Shown piece after piece: positions 1 to 9,000 of a stretch of 42,487 nucleotides of DNA (position 1 is its first letter; each line of letters begins with the position of its first letter). The translations under genes were made by a program, and so were the position numbers. This DNA comes from Bacteriovoracaceae bacterium UBA1511 (lineage in GTDB: Bacteria > Bdellovibrionota > Bacteriovoracia > Bacteriovoracales > Bacteriovoracaceae), in contig DCQT01000010.1 in assembly GCA_002323535.1 (NCBI GenBank), positions 1 through 42,487 on the forward strand. The letters are read 5' to 3'. The notes under the pieces are model-generated. The model was not told where the DNA came from and ran no database searches. It saw nothing but the letters and a program-made list of their open reading frames with translations.

Positions 1-647
1 TTGAGGTTTACGTTTTCAATTTTTTCTTTTTTAAAATCATTCGAATTAAACAAAAAGCCATGCTGAAGGCTTTTTATGTGAGATTCTGACTTTGAGATAG
101 TTTTGTAAAAAATTTGTAAGCAAGCCTCGGTGTCATCCATGGCCCGGTGATGATTTTCAAGCATGATACCAAGCTTTTCAGCTAGAGACGACAGTTTATG
201 AGATTCGAAGTCTTTGTTAAGTTTCCTTGATAGTTTACAGGAACAAAAAACTTTATTTTGCCTTGGCTCAAGATTAAATCGGTGAAAAAGAGTTAACAAA
301 AAACCAAAGTCAAAAAGGGCGTTATGGGCAACAAGGCTTGAGTCGCCTATGAACTCTTGTATTTTTTCAGCTGCAATATTTTGCTTAAGCTGTCCTTGAA
401 CCATTTGATTGGAGATACCGTGAATTTTTTCATTATCGGGTAAAATTTCCACTTGAGGGTCAGTCAAAAATTGTAATTGTTCTACTTGCCCCGCGTAAAT
501 TTTAATACCAGCAAACTCAATGACACGGTCACATAGTGGAGATAAGCCGGTTGTTTCCAAGTCAAAAAATATCACACCCTCAGGGAAGATCTTTGTAAAA
601 AAATCAATAATTTCGGGATTATTTTTAAGCTCTGGATTCGTTGACAT
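1..647 (-). CDS. DnaQ-like 3'-5' exonuclease, partial (C-terminus beyond window start)
   Basis: The reverse strand is open from an ATG at 647 to the window edge, giving 215 codons with no stop. The translation carries the three Exo motifs of the DEDDh exonuclease family: FFDLETTG near residue 28, HNALFDFGF near residue 115, and HHRAMDDTEA near residue 170 with the catalytic His and Asp. This is the fold of the DNA polymerase III epsilon subunit, which removes 3'-terminal nucleotides with two metal ions. The protein could be epsilon itself or a stand-alone epsilon-like nuclease; with the C-terminus missing, the clamp- or alpha-binding tail cannot be judged, so I give no symbol. It is transcribed divergently from lpdA with 89 bases between start codons. 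Confidence 0.85.
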   Translation of the reverse strand, partial: MSTNPELKNNPEIIDFFTKIFPEGVIFFDLETTGLSPLCDRVIEFAGIKIYAGQVEQLQFLTDPQVEILPDNEKIHGISNQMVQGQLKQNIAAEKIQEFIGDSSLVAHNALFDFGFLLTLFHRFNLEPRQNKVFCSCKLSRKLNKDFESHKLSSLAEKLGIMLENHHRAMDDTEACLQIFYKTISKSESHIKSLQHGFLFNSNDFKKEKIENVNL

Positions 648-667
648 TAATCGGACAAACCTTTAAT
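641..667 (+). promoter_or_regulatory. Possible sigma70-type promoter for lpdA
   Basis: A perfect TTGACA box at 641-646 is followed after 15 bases by TTTAAT at 662-667, five of six matches to the -10 consensus. The spacer is shorter than the ideal 17. A transcript starting near 674 would support translation from the GTG at 737 rather than from the TTG that overlaps the -35 box. The -35 overlaps the start codon of the divergent exonuclease gene. Confidence 0.35.
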
Positions 668-736
668 CAAATTAGGATTATTGTGCAAAATGTGATAGCG
701 AAGTTGGTAATCAAAGTAAACAAAAAGGACTCTTTA

Positions 737-2125
737 GTGAAAAAGTTTGATGTTGTAGTTATTGGCGGTGGACCTGGTGGATACGTAGCAGCAATTCGTG
801 CCTCTCAACTTGGTAAAAAAACGGCATTAATCGAAGCAAGTAAACTTGGTGGCGTTTGTCTCAACAAGGGCTGTATCCCAACGAAGGCAGTTCTAAAGTC
901 CGCTCATTCAGTGCACGAATTAAAAGATTTTAAGGATTTAGGAATTGATGTTGAACTGAAAGGTGTTAACGGCACCCAAGCGGTTAAAAGAGCAAAGGGC
1001 ATTTCTGACCGAATTTCAAAGGGCGTTGGCTTTTTGATGAAAAAAAATAAAATTACTGTGATTGACGGGTACGCAAAGTTTCAAACTGCTAAAACTCTAG
1101 AGGTAAAATCACCTAAAGGGCACTCTGAGATAGTTGAGGCGCAAAATGTTATTATCGCTACAGGAGCCCATTATAGAACCTTCCCTGGTCTTGAGCATGA
1201 CAACGACAGGTTGATTGGTGCTTGGGAAGCAATTCATATGGAAGAGATGCCTAAGTCAATTGGAATCATAGGGGCTGGTGCCATTGGGGTTGAGTTTGCT
1301 TACTTTTGGAATGCTTTTGGTGTTGATGTCCATATTTTTGAGTTACAAAAACATTTATTACCAATCGAGGATGTAGACTCCTCTAAAGAAATTGAAAAAG
1401 CATATAAAAAATATGGCATAAAAATGTCTCTTGGTATTGAGGGGATTAGTGCTAAAAATACTGGAAAGGATGTTGTCTTCACCGTGAAAGAAAAGGGTGG
1501 AGAAAAGGAATATAAGTTTGAAAAAGGCTTAATTGCCGTTGGTATGACTGGTAACATCAATGGTATAGGCCTTGAGAGTATTGGTGTTAAGACTGATCGA
1601 GGCTTTGTTTCAGTTAATGATCACTACGAAACTTCTGTACCAGGTGTTTATGCTATTGGAGATGTTTCTGGCGCGCCTTTATTGGCACACGCAGCTTCTC
1701 ACGAGGGTGTTGTTGCCGCTGAGCATATTGCAGGCTTAAAGCCTCATCCAATAGATAAGATGAATATTCCCGGCTGTACTTACTGTCAGCCACAAGTTGC
1801 GTCTGTTGGGTACACAGAACAGAAATTAAAAGAAAAGGGAATTGAATACAAAGTAGGAAAGCTCCCTTTTGTAGCGAATGGAAAAGCAGTCGCCAGTAAT
1901 GAAAAAGAAGGCTTTGTAAAAACTTTATTAGGCAAACATGGTGAATTGCTAGGTGCGCATATCGTTGGTACCCATGCAACGGAACTGATTCACGAGTATG
2001 TTCTTTTTAGAACAATGGAAGGGGTAGATGAGGAGATTTACAATACTGTTCACCCTCATCCAACGCTGGGTGAATTTTTAGCTGAGGCGGTTATGGCCGC
2101 AGATAATAGATCATTAAACTTTTAA
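737..2125 (+). CDS. lpdA: Dihydrolipoyl dehydrogenase (E3)
   Basis: E3 reoxidises the dihydrolipoyl arm of 2-oxoacid dehydrogenase complexes, passing electrons through a disulfide and FAD to NAD+. The 462-aa product begins with the FAD-binding GGGPGG motif (residues 10-15), has the redox pair C41/C46 in CLNKGCIPTK, a second Rossmann motif GAGAIG for NAD, the AIGDV FAD motif, and the C-terminal HPHPTLGE that supplies the catalytic His-Glu dyad. Length is normal for the family. I chose the GTG at 737 because AAAGGA lies about 7 bases upstream; the frame is open upstream to a TTG at 641, but those 32 residues are not family-like. An acyltransferase gene follows after 22 bases, so the two form an operon. 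Which complex it serves is not decided here. Confidence 0.93.
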   Translation: MKKFDVVVIGGGPGGYVAAIRASQLGKKTALIEASKLGGVCLNKGCIPTKAVLKSAHSVHELKDFKDLGIDVELKGVNGTQAVKRAKGISDRISKGVGFLMKKNKITVIDGYAKFQTAKTLEVKSPKGHSEIVEAQNVIIATGAHYRTFPGLEHDNDRLIGAWEAIHMEEMPKSIGIIGAGAIGVEFAYFWNAFGVDVHIFELQKHLLPIEDVDSSKEIEKAYKKYGIKMSLGIEGISAKNTGKDVVFTVKEKGGEKEYKFEKGLIAVGMTGNINGIGLESIGVKTDRGFVSVNDHYETSVPGVYAIGDVSGAPLLAHAASHEGVVAAEHIAGLKPHPIDKMNIPGCTYCQPQVASVGYTEQKLKEKGIEYKVGKLPFVANGKAVASNEKEGFVKTLLGKHGELLGAHIVGTHATELIHEYVLFRTMEGVDEEIYNTVHPHPTLGEFLAEAVMAADNRSLNF

Positions 2126-2147
2126 CTATCCGAACGGGAGAATAGAG

Positions 2148-3440
2148 ATGGCGAGACATGAAATTGTTATGCCCCAAATGGGAGAGTCCATTACAACAGG
2201 TACAATCACGAAATGGACAAAAGCCGTTGGTGATGAAATTGAAATTGATGAAATTCTACTAGAGATTTCAACGGATAAAGTTGAATCAGAGATACCATCT
2301 CCAATTGGAGGAAGAGTCGCAGCGATTCTTTTTGAAGAAGGTGAGACTATTGATGTTGGCGTTAAAATCGCTGAGATTGAAGACGATGCTTCTGTAAGTC
2401 TAGATGGTGGAAGTGCTGATTCTTCGTCATCAAGTAGCTCTAATGCTCCAGAACCTGTGGCGAGTGAAACTGTTGAAGCTTCTCCCGCTCAGACGGAGAA
2501 AGTATCTGGTGAAAGAAGATTCTATACTCCACTGGTTAAAAAGCTAGCTGATGAAAATGGGGTAACTCTTGAAGAGTTATCAAAAATTCAAGGCACTGGC
2601 GCCGCTGGAAGAGTAAATAAAAGTGATTTTATGAACTACTTATCCTCAAGAGCCAGCTCCACTCCTGCAGCAACACCCGTTTCTACTTCAGGTGCGCCTG
2701 CCGTACAAAAACCAGTTGCGGCACCCGTGGCGATTTCTGCTGGTGACCAAGTAATTGAAATGGATAATATGAGAAAAGCGATCGCTAAAAATATGGTTGC
2801 TTCAAAGCAAATTTCTCCTCATGTGAATTCTATTGAGGAAGTTGATCTAACTCATCTTGTAAAGTTTAGAGAGGGAACTAAAGCGAAGTTTCTACAAGAA
2901 GAAGGCTTTAAGCTTACTTACACTCCACTGATCATGCATGCGATTATCCAAGCTCTTAAAGAGTTCCCAATGGTTAATAGTAGTATTGATGGAGATAAAA
3001 TTATCGTTAAAAAGCAAATCAACCTCGGAATGGCAGTGGCGGTTCCTGGTAATGGTTTAATTGTTCCAGTCGTTAAAAATGCAGATGCCTTAAGCCTGAG
3101 AGGTCTTTGTCGGGCAGTAAATGATCTTGCAATTAGAGCAAGGGAAAAGAAGCTTACGATGGATGATCTAACTGGGGGAACATTTACATTTTCAAATGTT
3201 GGCTCTTTTGGAACATTGATGGCCACTCCAATCATTCTTCAACCTCAGGTAGGAATTTACGCCTCTGGCGCGATTACAAAACGTGTTGCTGTATTGCCTG
3301 GTGATGTCATGGCAATTAGAAGCATGATGTTTGGTACTCATGCTTATGACCATAGAATTATTGACGGTGAGCTTGGTGGTAAATTTCTTGCTTCAATTCA
3401 TCGAAACCTTAGGGACATGGACCCTGAAAAACTATTATAG
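2148..3440 (+). CDS. Dihydrolipoamide acyltransferase (E2) of a 2-oxoacid dehydrogenase complex
   Basis: E2 is the core of a 2-oxoacid dehydrogenase complex and moves an acyl group from lipoamide to CoA. The 430-aa protein shows the standard order: an N-terminal lipoyl domain with the modified lysine in STDKVES (K44), a Ser/Pro/Ala-rich linker, a peripheral-subunit-binding domain around residues 125-165, a second Ala/Pro linker, and the catalytic domain ending in HRIIDG (H402, D406). The N-terminal MPQMGESI and single lipoyl domain resemble branched-chain or 2-oxoglutarate-type E2 proteins; I cannot tell which. The start ATG has GGGAG about 8 bases upstream. No E1 gene is adjacent, so E1 must be encoded elsewhere. 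A hairpin terminator follows the stop. Confidence 0.92.
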   Translation: MARHEIVMPQMGESITTGTITKWTKAVGDEIEIDEILLEISTDKVESEIPSPIGGRVAAILFEEGETIDVGVKIAEIEDDASVSLDGGSADSSSSSSSNAPEPVASETVEASPAQTEKVSGERRFYTPLVKKLADENGVTLEELSKIQGTGAAGRVNKSDFMNYLSSRASSTPAATPVSTSGAPAVQKPVAAPVAISAGDQVIEMDNMRKAIAKNMVASKQISPHVNSIEEVDLTHLVKFREGTKAKFLQEEGFKLTYTPLIMHAIIQALKEFPMVNSSIDGDKIIVKKQINLGMAVAVPGNGLIVPVVKNADALSLRGLCRAVNDLAIRAREKKLTMDDLTGGTFTFSNVGSFGTLMATPIILQPQVGIYASGAITKRVAVLPGDVMAIRSMMFGTHAYDHRIIDGELGGKFLASIHRNLRDMDPEKLL

Positions 3441-3466
3441 AAGATTTTAAAATCACTTTTTCTCTT

Positions 3467-3495
3467 AAGCCCTTCTTTTGGAAGGGCTTTTTTAT
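3467..3495 (+). terminator. Rho-independent terminator after the E2 gene
   Basis: AAGCCCTTC (3467-3475) pairs perfectly with GAAGGGCTT (3481-3489) around a 5-base loop and is followed by a run of T. It lies 27 bases past the E2 stop. Confidence 0.85.
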
Positions 3496-3510
3496 ACCTT
3501 AGAAGTTTAT

Positions 3511-3540
3511 TCATAAAAAAGCCCCTCATTCGAGGGGCTT
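3511..3540 (-). terminator. Rho-independent terminator after the endonuclease gene
   Basis: AAGCCCCTC (3519-3527) pairs with GAGGGGCTT (3532-3540) around a 4-base loop. The A run at 3515-3520 becomes the T tract on the reverse strand, so it terminates the reverse-strand endonuclease gene ending at 3580. Confidence 0.85.
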
Positions 3541-3579
3541 GATTTAGGCCTTTAAAATCCTAGAAAAATTTATAAATGA

Positions 3580-4425
3580 TTAGAAATCACTTATTTCTGA
3601 TACTAATTCAGGCATATCAATGAATGGGTTTCTATTTCCTTGAACCTCTTCAATGATATTATTTCTATTTATTTCTTGATCATCAACAGGATCAGACTCA
3701 TGCCAGTTTCTTAAATGTGCCTCTTCCATAGCAGAGATCTTCATTTTGTATCGAACTGCAAAGTAGAATAATGCTCTGGCAACGTTTCCTTTGTGATCCG
3801 CCGGTGGCTCAAACGAAATACCACGTCTTCTTTTGTTAGGATCCTCAGCAGACCCGATATAAGCGTTTGAACATTTTCTGCTGATACTTTCACCATAAAC
3901 CTCAGCAAATGGGTGATTGCCTCTAATGCTGTTAGCTCTGTTATCCGTTGGATATAAGTGGTTTAAGTCGGTTTTTTGGGTTTCTCTTGAGAAAGTAGAA
4001 GTAAATCGACTTTGAGGCCATGTGTGCTCACAATTAATTAAGTTGTGGTTTGGAATTCTCATTGGGCCAACACCATCAGCTCGTCTGTAGTTTTTTTCGC
4101 AGTAAACGTCTTTGACATAATGACCTCTGTCATCAGATTCGAGGTGAATTCTTCCAAAAAGGTAGGACCTTGCCTCTGAGTAGCTAAGAGTACGATGTTT
4201 GAAGCAAGTATCGTTAGAGCCGCAAGAATCTACTAGTACGTCGGCTTGGTTAAATCTTTTTTTATGAGTTTTAGTTAGAATTCGAAAAAGAGCTCTTTTG
4301 AGGTCATCGTCTTTATAAAGACCATTTTGAATTTCATTTCGATATTCCGATGGGTAGTAATCTGGAAGAGATGCAATAGATTCAAAAGAAAGAAGCACAA
4401 GTAACAAAAAAAGATAACTTTTCAT
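3580..4425 (-). CDS. Endonuclease I family secreted nuclease (EndA/NucM-like)
   Basis: A 281-aa exported nuclease of the His-Me finger (beta-beta-alpha metal) superfamily, which cuts DNA or RNA non-specifically outside the cytoplasm. An 18-residue hydrophobic signal peptide ends near SIA. The catalytic motif NCEHTWPQS has the general-base His at 134, and DLNHLYPTDNRANS (about 153-166) supplies the metal-binding Asn region characteristic of E. coli EndA and Vibrio Vvn. Several cysteines (68, 74, 109, 132) suggest disulfides, as in periplasmic family members. It stands alone, with a terminator downstream and a divergent secreted-protein gene upstream. In a predatory bacterium such an enzyme could digest prey nucleic acid; that role is inference. 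Confidence 0.88.
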   Translation of the reverse strand: MKSYLFLLLVLLSFESIASLPDYYPSEYRNEIQNGLYKDDDLKRALFRILTKTHKKRFNQADVLVDSCGSNDTCFKHRTLSYSEARSYLFGRIHLESDDRGHYVKDVYCEKNYRRADGVGPMRIPNHNLINCEHTWPQSRFTSTFSRETQKTDLNHLYPTDNRANSIRGNHPFAEVYGESISRKCSNAYIGSAEDPNKRRRGISFEPPADHKGNVARALFYFAVRYKMKISAMEEAHLRNWHESDPVDDQEINRNNIIEEVQGNRNPFIDMPELVSEISDF

Positions 4426-4537
4426 TTGTCGAAAATCCTTATTCTTAGGTCTTATTGAGCGAATACTAATACAGTGAGATCAGTTTTGCTAATGTTTTCT
4501 TTAAGATTTTCTAATAATTAATTTTGCTAAAATTTCT

Positions 4538-4565
4538 TTGTCTTTTTGTTTCATTTTGTTATACA
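4538..4565 (+). promoter_or_regulatory. Possible promoter for the small secreted protein at 4606
   Basis: TTGTCT at 4538-4543 and TATACA at 4560-4565 are separated by 16 bases, about 40 bases ahead of the proposed start. It is a reasonable match in very T-rich DNA, where chance matches are common. Confidence 0.4.
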
Positions 4566-4605
4566 AGCACCAATTCACTCTTAATATATGAAGGGATGGT
4601 TTGAA

Positions 4606-5031
4606 ATGATTGGAATAATTAAAAAAAGTATCGTTTGTCTTGTATTACTTGTAGGGGCTATTTCTATCGCTAAAGCAGAGTCAAGAGAAACAATGGACTG
4701 CCAATCAAGGCTGACTAACAACTTTCAAGACAGAACATTAATGGTTAATTATCACTACAATTCAGATGTAGTTAGGAACTATGGTAAAGATCATTTGGCT
4801 GAGACAATTGCTGTCTTGAGATTGTTTGTTGAAGATAAAGGCTGTGCTAGAGGCGTAATCAATTTTGGAAAAGGCCCCAATGGAAGGTCTAACTCTAGAT
4901 GTAGATTAGTTGAGAGATATTCTCCTCACTCAAGAGTTTGCTATGTTGAAACCAACCTAGGATATTTTTTAGTATCAAAAGGAATAGAGTATTCTTCTGA
5001 TATGCAAATTATTTTTAACCTTTGGGATTAG
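4606..5031 (+). CDS. Small secreted protein, function unknown
   Basis: I do not recognise this protein. The frame is open from an ATG at 4588, but AAGGGA lies correctly for the second ATG at 4606, giving 141 residues that begin with a clean signal peptide (hydrophobic residues 9-20, cleavage after AKA near residue 25). The mature part of about 117 residues has four cysteines, enough for two disulfides, and mixed charged and aromatic content without repeats. It is probably periplasmic or released. It has its own likely promoter and is followed after 42 bases by rpsU, which has a separate, very strong ribosome binding site. Confidence 0.7.
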   Translation: MIGIIKKSIVCLVLLVGAISIAKAESRETMDCQSRLTNNFQDRTLMVNYHYNSDVVRNYGKDHLAETIAVLRLFVEDKGCARGVINFGKGPNGRSNSRCRLVERYSPHSRVCYVETNLGYFLVSKGIEYSSDMQIIFNLWD

Positions 5032-5057
5032 TAGATCCTCAATTAATGCTTAAATGA

Positions 5058-5066
5058 GGGAGGTGA
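5058..5066 (+). promoter_or_regulatory. Exceptionally strong Shine-Dalgarno of rpsU
   Basis: GGGAGGTGA ends 7 bases before the ATG at 5074 and contains an uninterrupted 8-base complement to the canonical 16S rRNA 3' end. An upstream CCTCA (near 5037-5041) can pair with TGAGG at 5055-5059, touching the edge of this site. Confidence 0.7.
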
Positions 5067-5073
5067 AATTAGT

Positions 5074-5295
5074 ATGAAAAACCCAACGATCATTGTTAAA
5101 GTTGATGAGAGATCAAACGTTGAAAAAACTATTAGAAAGTTTAAAAGACTTTGTGAAAGTTATGGTGTTGTTAAAGAATACAAAAAAAGACAAGACTACA
5201 AGAAGCCTTCTATTAAAAATAAAGAAAAATTAGAGGCTGCACAAAAAAGAAGAGTGAAAACTTCTCACCGCTCATCACGAATGAGTAGAATCTGA
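5074..5295 (+). CDS. rpsU: Ribosomal protein bS21
   Basis: A 73-aa basic protein with the bS21 pattern: an N-terminal beta-strand (IIVKVDERSNVE), the conserved helix with RKFKRLCE around residues 21-28, GVV, then a lysine/arginine-rich tail. bS21 sits on the 30S platform near the 16S 3' end and helps initiation on mRNAs. Length is typical (about 60-75 aa). Its ribosome binding site is unusually perfect (see the Shine-Dalgarno entry). The gene ends 26 bases before a hairpin terminator. It is not in the rpsU-dnaG-rpoD arrangement seen in gammaproteobacteria. Divergence at the C-terminus is normal for the family; I am fairly confident of the call. Confidence 0.85.
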   Translation: MKNPTIIVKVDERSNVEKTIRKFKRLCESYGVVKEYKKRQDYKKPSIKNKEKLEAAQKRRVKTSHRSSRMSRI

Positions 5296-5321
5296 TTAAA
5301 ATTCATTTTTTGATTTAATAA

Positions 5322-5347
5322 GGCCAGCTTAACGCTGGTCTTTTTTT
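5322..5347 (+). terminator. Rho-independent terminator after rpsU
   Basis: GGCCAGC (5322-5328) pairs with GCTGGTC (5334-5340), with one G-T pair and a 5-base loop, followed by seven T. The stop codon of the convergent reverse-strand gene lies inside the loop. Confidence 0.8.
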
Positions 5348-6051
5348 ATTTTAAGTACATTGTTCCAGAAGAGGTTTATAAGCTCGAGCCCCCTTGCTTG
5401 GGTCTTTGAGAGTTTTTGGCTTTCTCTTTCTTTCCTAATGAAATAATTAACTGTGTTTGTTAGGTGAGCCAGTTGTTTCTCGTTTAATAGAAGGATATCA
5501 ACGTTGTCAAAGGCAACTAAATACTCATTGATGTGGTTAAAGCTTTCTTTGGGGATTTGGTATATAAGGTAATTTGTTAAAAGTGAGTCTAGTTCTAGGC
5601 CAATGAGATTAGCCTTGGAAGCATTTCTCACTTTTGTTTCAGTAAATACACTCATTTCAAGAAGGATCGATTCTGAAATGAAATGATTATAGTTACTTTT
5701 ATTTGGTAGCTTATTGATAAATATACTAATTAGTTTGTTTAACTCATTCAGTTGTCTGCGATAGGTTTCCTTCGCTTCATCGCAGGGTGCTATTTTGAAC
5801 TTACTATTTTTCCTGCATCTTTCAGAAAGCATGGATGAAAGTCTCCTAATTTGGGACACTTTATCTCTTACATAGAAATAATTTGGCGAAACAGAATACT
5901 TTTCACTAATGAAAGAGTTTAATTTAGTTATAGTTCTTGAAAAGTTAACATTTAAATATCTATCAGACTTTTTTCTCCATGAGCTCCTGGCATCAGTCAT
6001 TGTTACTAGGAGCACTGAAAAAGAAAATAGGTAAAGCTTAAGATTTTTCAA
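5329..6051 (-). CDS. Secreted protein of unknown function, coupled to ileS
   Basis: I do not recognise this product. The open frame extends upstream to 6138 inside ileS, but the plausible start is a TTG at 6051 that overlaps the last codons of ileS, giving 240 residues with a signal-peptide-like N-terminus (about residues 4-17 hydrophobic, then TMTDARS). A later ATG at 6000 would remove that signal. The mature region is helical and charged, with two cysteines about 14 residues apart (in SERCRKN and IAPCDEA). The overlap suggests translational coupling to ileS. The far end lies in the rpsU terminator hairpin. Confidence 0.6.
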   Translation of the reverse strand: MKNLKLYLFSFSVLLVTMTDARSSWRKKSDRYLNVNFSRTITKLNSFISEKYSVSPNYFYVRDKVSQIRRLSSMLSERCRKNSKFKIAPCDEAKETYRRQLNELNKLISIFINKLPNKSNYNHFISESILLEMSVFTETKVRNASKANLIGLELDSLLTNYLIYQIPKESFNHINEYLVAFDNVDILLLNEKQLAHLTNTVNYFIRKERESQKLSKTQARGLELINLFWNNVLKIKKDQR

Positions 6052-9000
6052 TTTTAAGGAATAGAGATTTTCCGTCGATATCAAACTTATGTGGTTGAGT
6101 TTCAGCGGTTGTATAAAATGAAGAACATAGAGTTTCACTTGAAATATGGTCCTTGAAGCTTTCTGCCGCCTCTAATATCTCTTTATCTCCTGCTATATGC
6201 AGAGATATTCTGTCTTCTACATTTAAGTTTATGTCCTTTCTTGTCTTTTGGATACGGTTTATAATTTCCCTCGCTAAACCTTCTTTGATTAGATTCTCGT
6301 TTAGAGCAGGGTCAATATCTATTGATATCCAAGAGTTTGAAAGAGTCTCCGTTCCATCTTTGGGTTCTCTGAATACTAAAATCTCTGCGGTGCTAAAGTT
6401 TTTACCTCCAATATTTATGGAGCCCTTAGATTCAAGCTCTGATAGTTGGTCAGTAGTGAGATTTTTTATTTTACCAGCGTATTGCCCAAACTCTTTTCCA
6501 AGCTTTTTACCCAAAATGGGAGAATTGGGCTTTGCGTATAGTGAGATAAACTGTTCCTCATTTGAGGAGTATTCAATGTTTTTAATATTAAGCTCAGTTT
6601 TTACATATTCCTCAAGTTGCCCAATATCCTTTAAGAGCTCCTTGTCTCTATGGATAACAGTAAGTCTTGAAAGTGGAGTTTTAACTTTAATGTTTAATAA
6701 ATTTCTTTTTTGACGTCCTAAGAGAATTATTTGCTGAATTCTACCCATTGCAGTCTCAAGAGAATCGTTAGAGAGTTCCTCTTTTGACTCGGGGTAATTA
6801 CACAAATGAACAGACTCCGGTAGTTCTTGGCCAAAATCTTTTAATTCCCTGTAGGTAAACTCAGATAGAAATGGTGCAAAGGGTGCCATAATCTGAGATA
6901 GCTCTAGCAGTGTTGTGTAAAGCGTGGAGTAGGCACACTTTTTATCTTCATCTAGTCCTTCACCCCAAAATCTATTTCTATTGAGTCTAATGTACCAGTT
7001 TGTAAGGTCTTCTATAAATGTGAATAAAGCAGGGACTACGTTATAAAGCTGGTATGCCTCCATTTCTTTGGAGACGTTTTTCTTTAATGTTTGAAGGTTT
7101 GAAATTATCCATTGGTCAGTAATATTTTTAGATTCGACGAGGTGATCTTTTGCCGACCAGCTGTCTACTTTTGCATAAGTTTTAAAGAACTTAGAAGCGT
7201 TGTACCATGGTAGGAGTGCCCGGCGAACCATGTCTTTTACACCGCTATCAGCAAAGCGTTGGTCCTCAGCTTTGACTAAACCAGAGGTTATTAAATAAAG
7301 CCTCAGCGCATCTGCTCCATAGTTTTCCATCAAATCGTCAGGTGGAGTATAGTTTTTTAATCTCTTGGACATTTTCTTACCGTCTTCTGCCATGACGATT
7401 CCGTTAACGATGACATTCTTAAAAGCCGGCTTATCGAATAAGGCTGTAGATAGGACAGTAAGCGTGTAGAACCAACCTCTAGTCTGGTCTAAGCCTTCTG
7501 CGATAAATTGAGCAGGAAAGCCTTTTTCAAAAAGTTCCTTATTTTCAAAAGGGTAGTGGATTTGGGCATAAGGCATAGAGCCTGACTCAAACCAGCAGTC
7601 GAAGATTTCACTGATTCTTCTGTATGTACCGTCCTCTCCATCAACGGAAAAGGTTAGAGGATCTACATTTTCACGGTGTAGGTCATCTAATTGGATTCCA
7701 GTTAAAGATTTTAGCTCTTCAATGGAACCAACACATATCTTATTACCGGTTATATCGTTAATCCAAATAGGAATTGGTGTGCCCCAAACTCTATTTCTAG
7801 ATATAGACCAGTCTCTTGCACCTTCCAGCCATTTTCCAAATCTACCTGTTTTTATATGATCTGGTACCCAGTTTACCTGTTTATTTGATGCAATTAGGTT
7901 TTCTTTAATTTTCTCAACAGATACATACCATGAGGGAATTGAACGGTAGATCAAAGGTGTGTCTGAACGAGGGCACATAGGGTAAGAGTGAACAATTACA
8001 CTTTGCTCGTATAAACGAGAGTTTGCTTTCAGCTGTTTGATAATATTCTTGTCGGCGTCTTTTACATATTGCCCGGCAAAATCTTGTACTGAGGCATTGA
8101 ACTCGCCCTTCTCATTTATTGGGCATAGTTCTAGTCTTACACCTGCTTCCGACATAACTCTATTATCATCCTCTCCAAAAGATGGAGCGAGGTGAACGAC
8201 TCCCGTGCCGTTATCAGTGGTGACATAATCGTCGTTGTAGATTTTGAAGCCCCCGTCTTTTTCTAAATCTGAGAAAAAATTAAACAATGGGTTATAGCTC
8301 AAGCCTTTTAGAGTTGAACCTTTGAACTCCTCAATTGTTTCAAGTTCTCTTTTCTTAGAATAAGCTTCAATTCGAGATTTTGCGATAATCAGTGGTTTGT
8401 CTAATTCGCTATCGTTTAACTTAACGTAGTCAATTTCTGCTCCAACACACAGTCCCAGGTTCGAAGGAAGTGTCCAAGGCGTTGTGGTCCATGCAGCAAT
8501 GTAGCAATCTTTTTCAGGTATGTAGAATAAAACTGTTACGGCTGGATCTTGAACATCTTGATAATTTTGTCCTGCCTCAAAATTCGACAGGACGGTTCCA
8601 AGGCTTGTTGAAAATGGGACTACTCTCGTGCCTTGGTAGACGAGATCTTTGTCCCATAACTCCTTGAAAGCCCACCAAACAGACTCCATAAATGAGGTGT
8701 CCATTGTTTTATAGTCGTTCTCAAAGTCAACCCAACGACCAATCCTGGTAATTGTTTTTTGCCATTGGCTTGTGAACCTTTGAACAATTCCACGGCACTC
8801 ATCATTATATTTTTTCACCCCAAGTTCTTGTACCGCATCAGATGCAGACATTTCGAGTTGTTTATCTATTTCATGTTCAATTGGTAAACCGTGACAATCC
8901 CAACCAAACCTACGGTCTACATACTTGCCTTTCATTGTGAAATATCTAGGAACAATATCTTTTAAGCAGCTGCCCACAAGGTGTCCGTGGTGAGGAAGTC

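Noticed and set aside
641..736. N-terminal extension of lpdA from a TTG at 641
   Set aside because: It overlaps a TTGACA promoter box, has no ribosome binding site and does not look like lpdA; the GTG at 737 has AAAGGA and matches the family N-terminus.
1300..1979. Reverse open frames inside lpdA
   Set aside because: Both lie opposite conserved E3 sequence and have no plausible protein features.
2918..3235. Reverse open frame inside the E2 gene
   Set aside because: Shadow of the conserved catalytic domain.
6153..6713. 186-codon forward open frame inside ileS
   Set aside because: Antisense shadow of a strongly conserved synthetase, Ser/Phe/Ile-rich composition without a domain or start signal.
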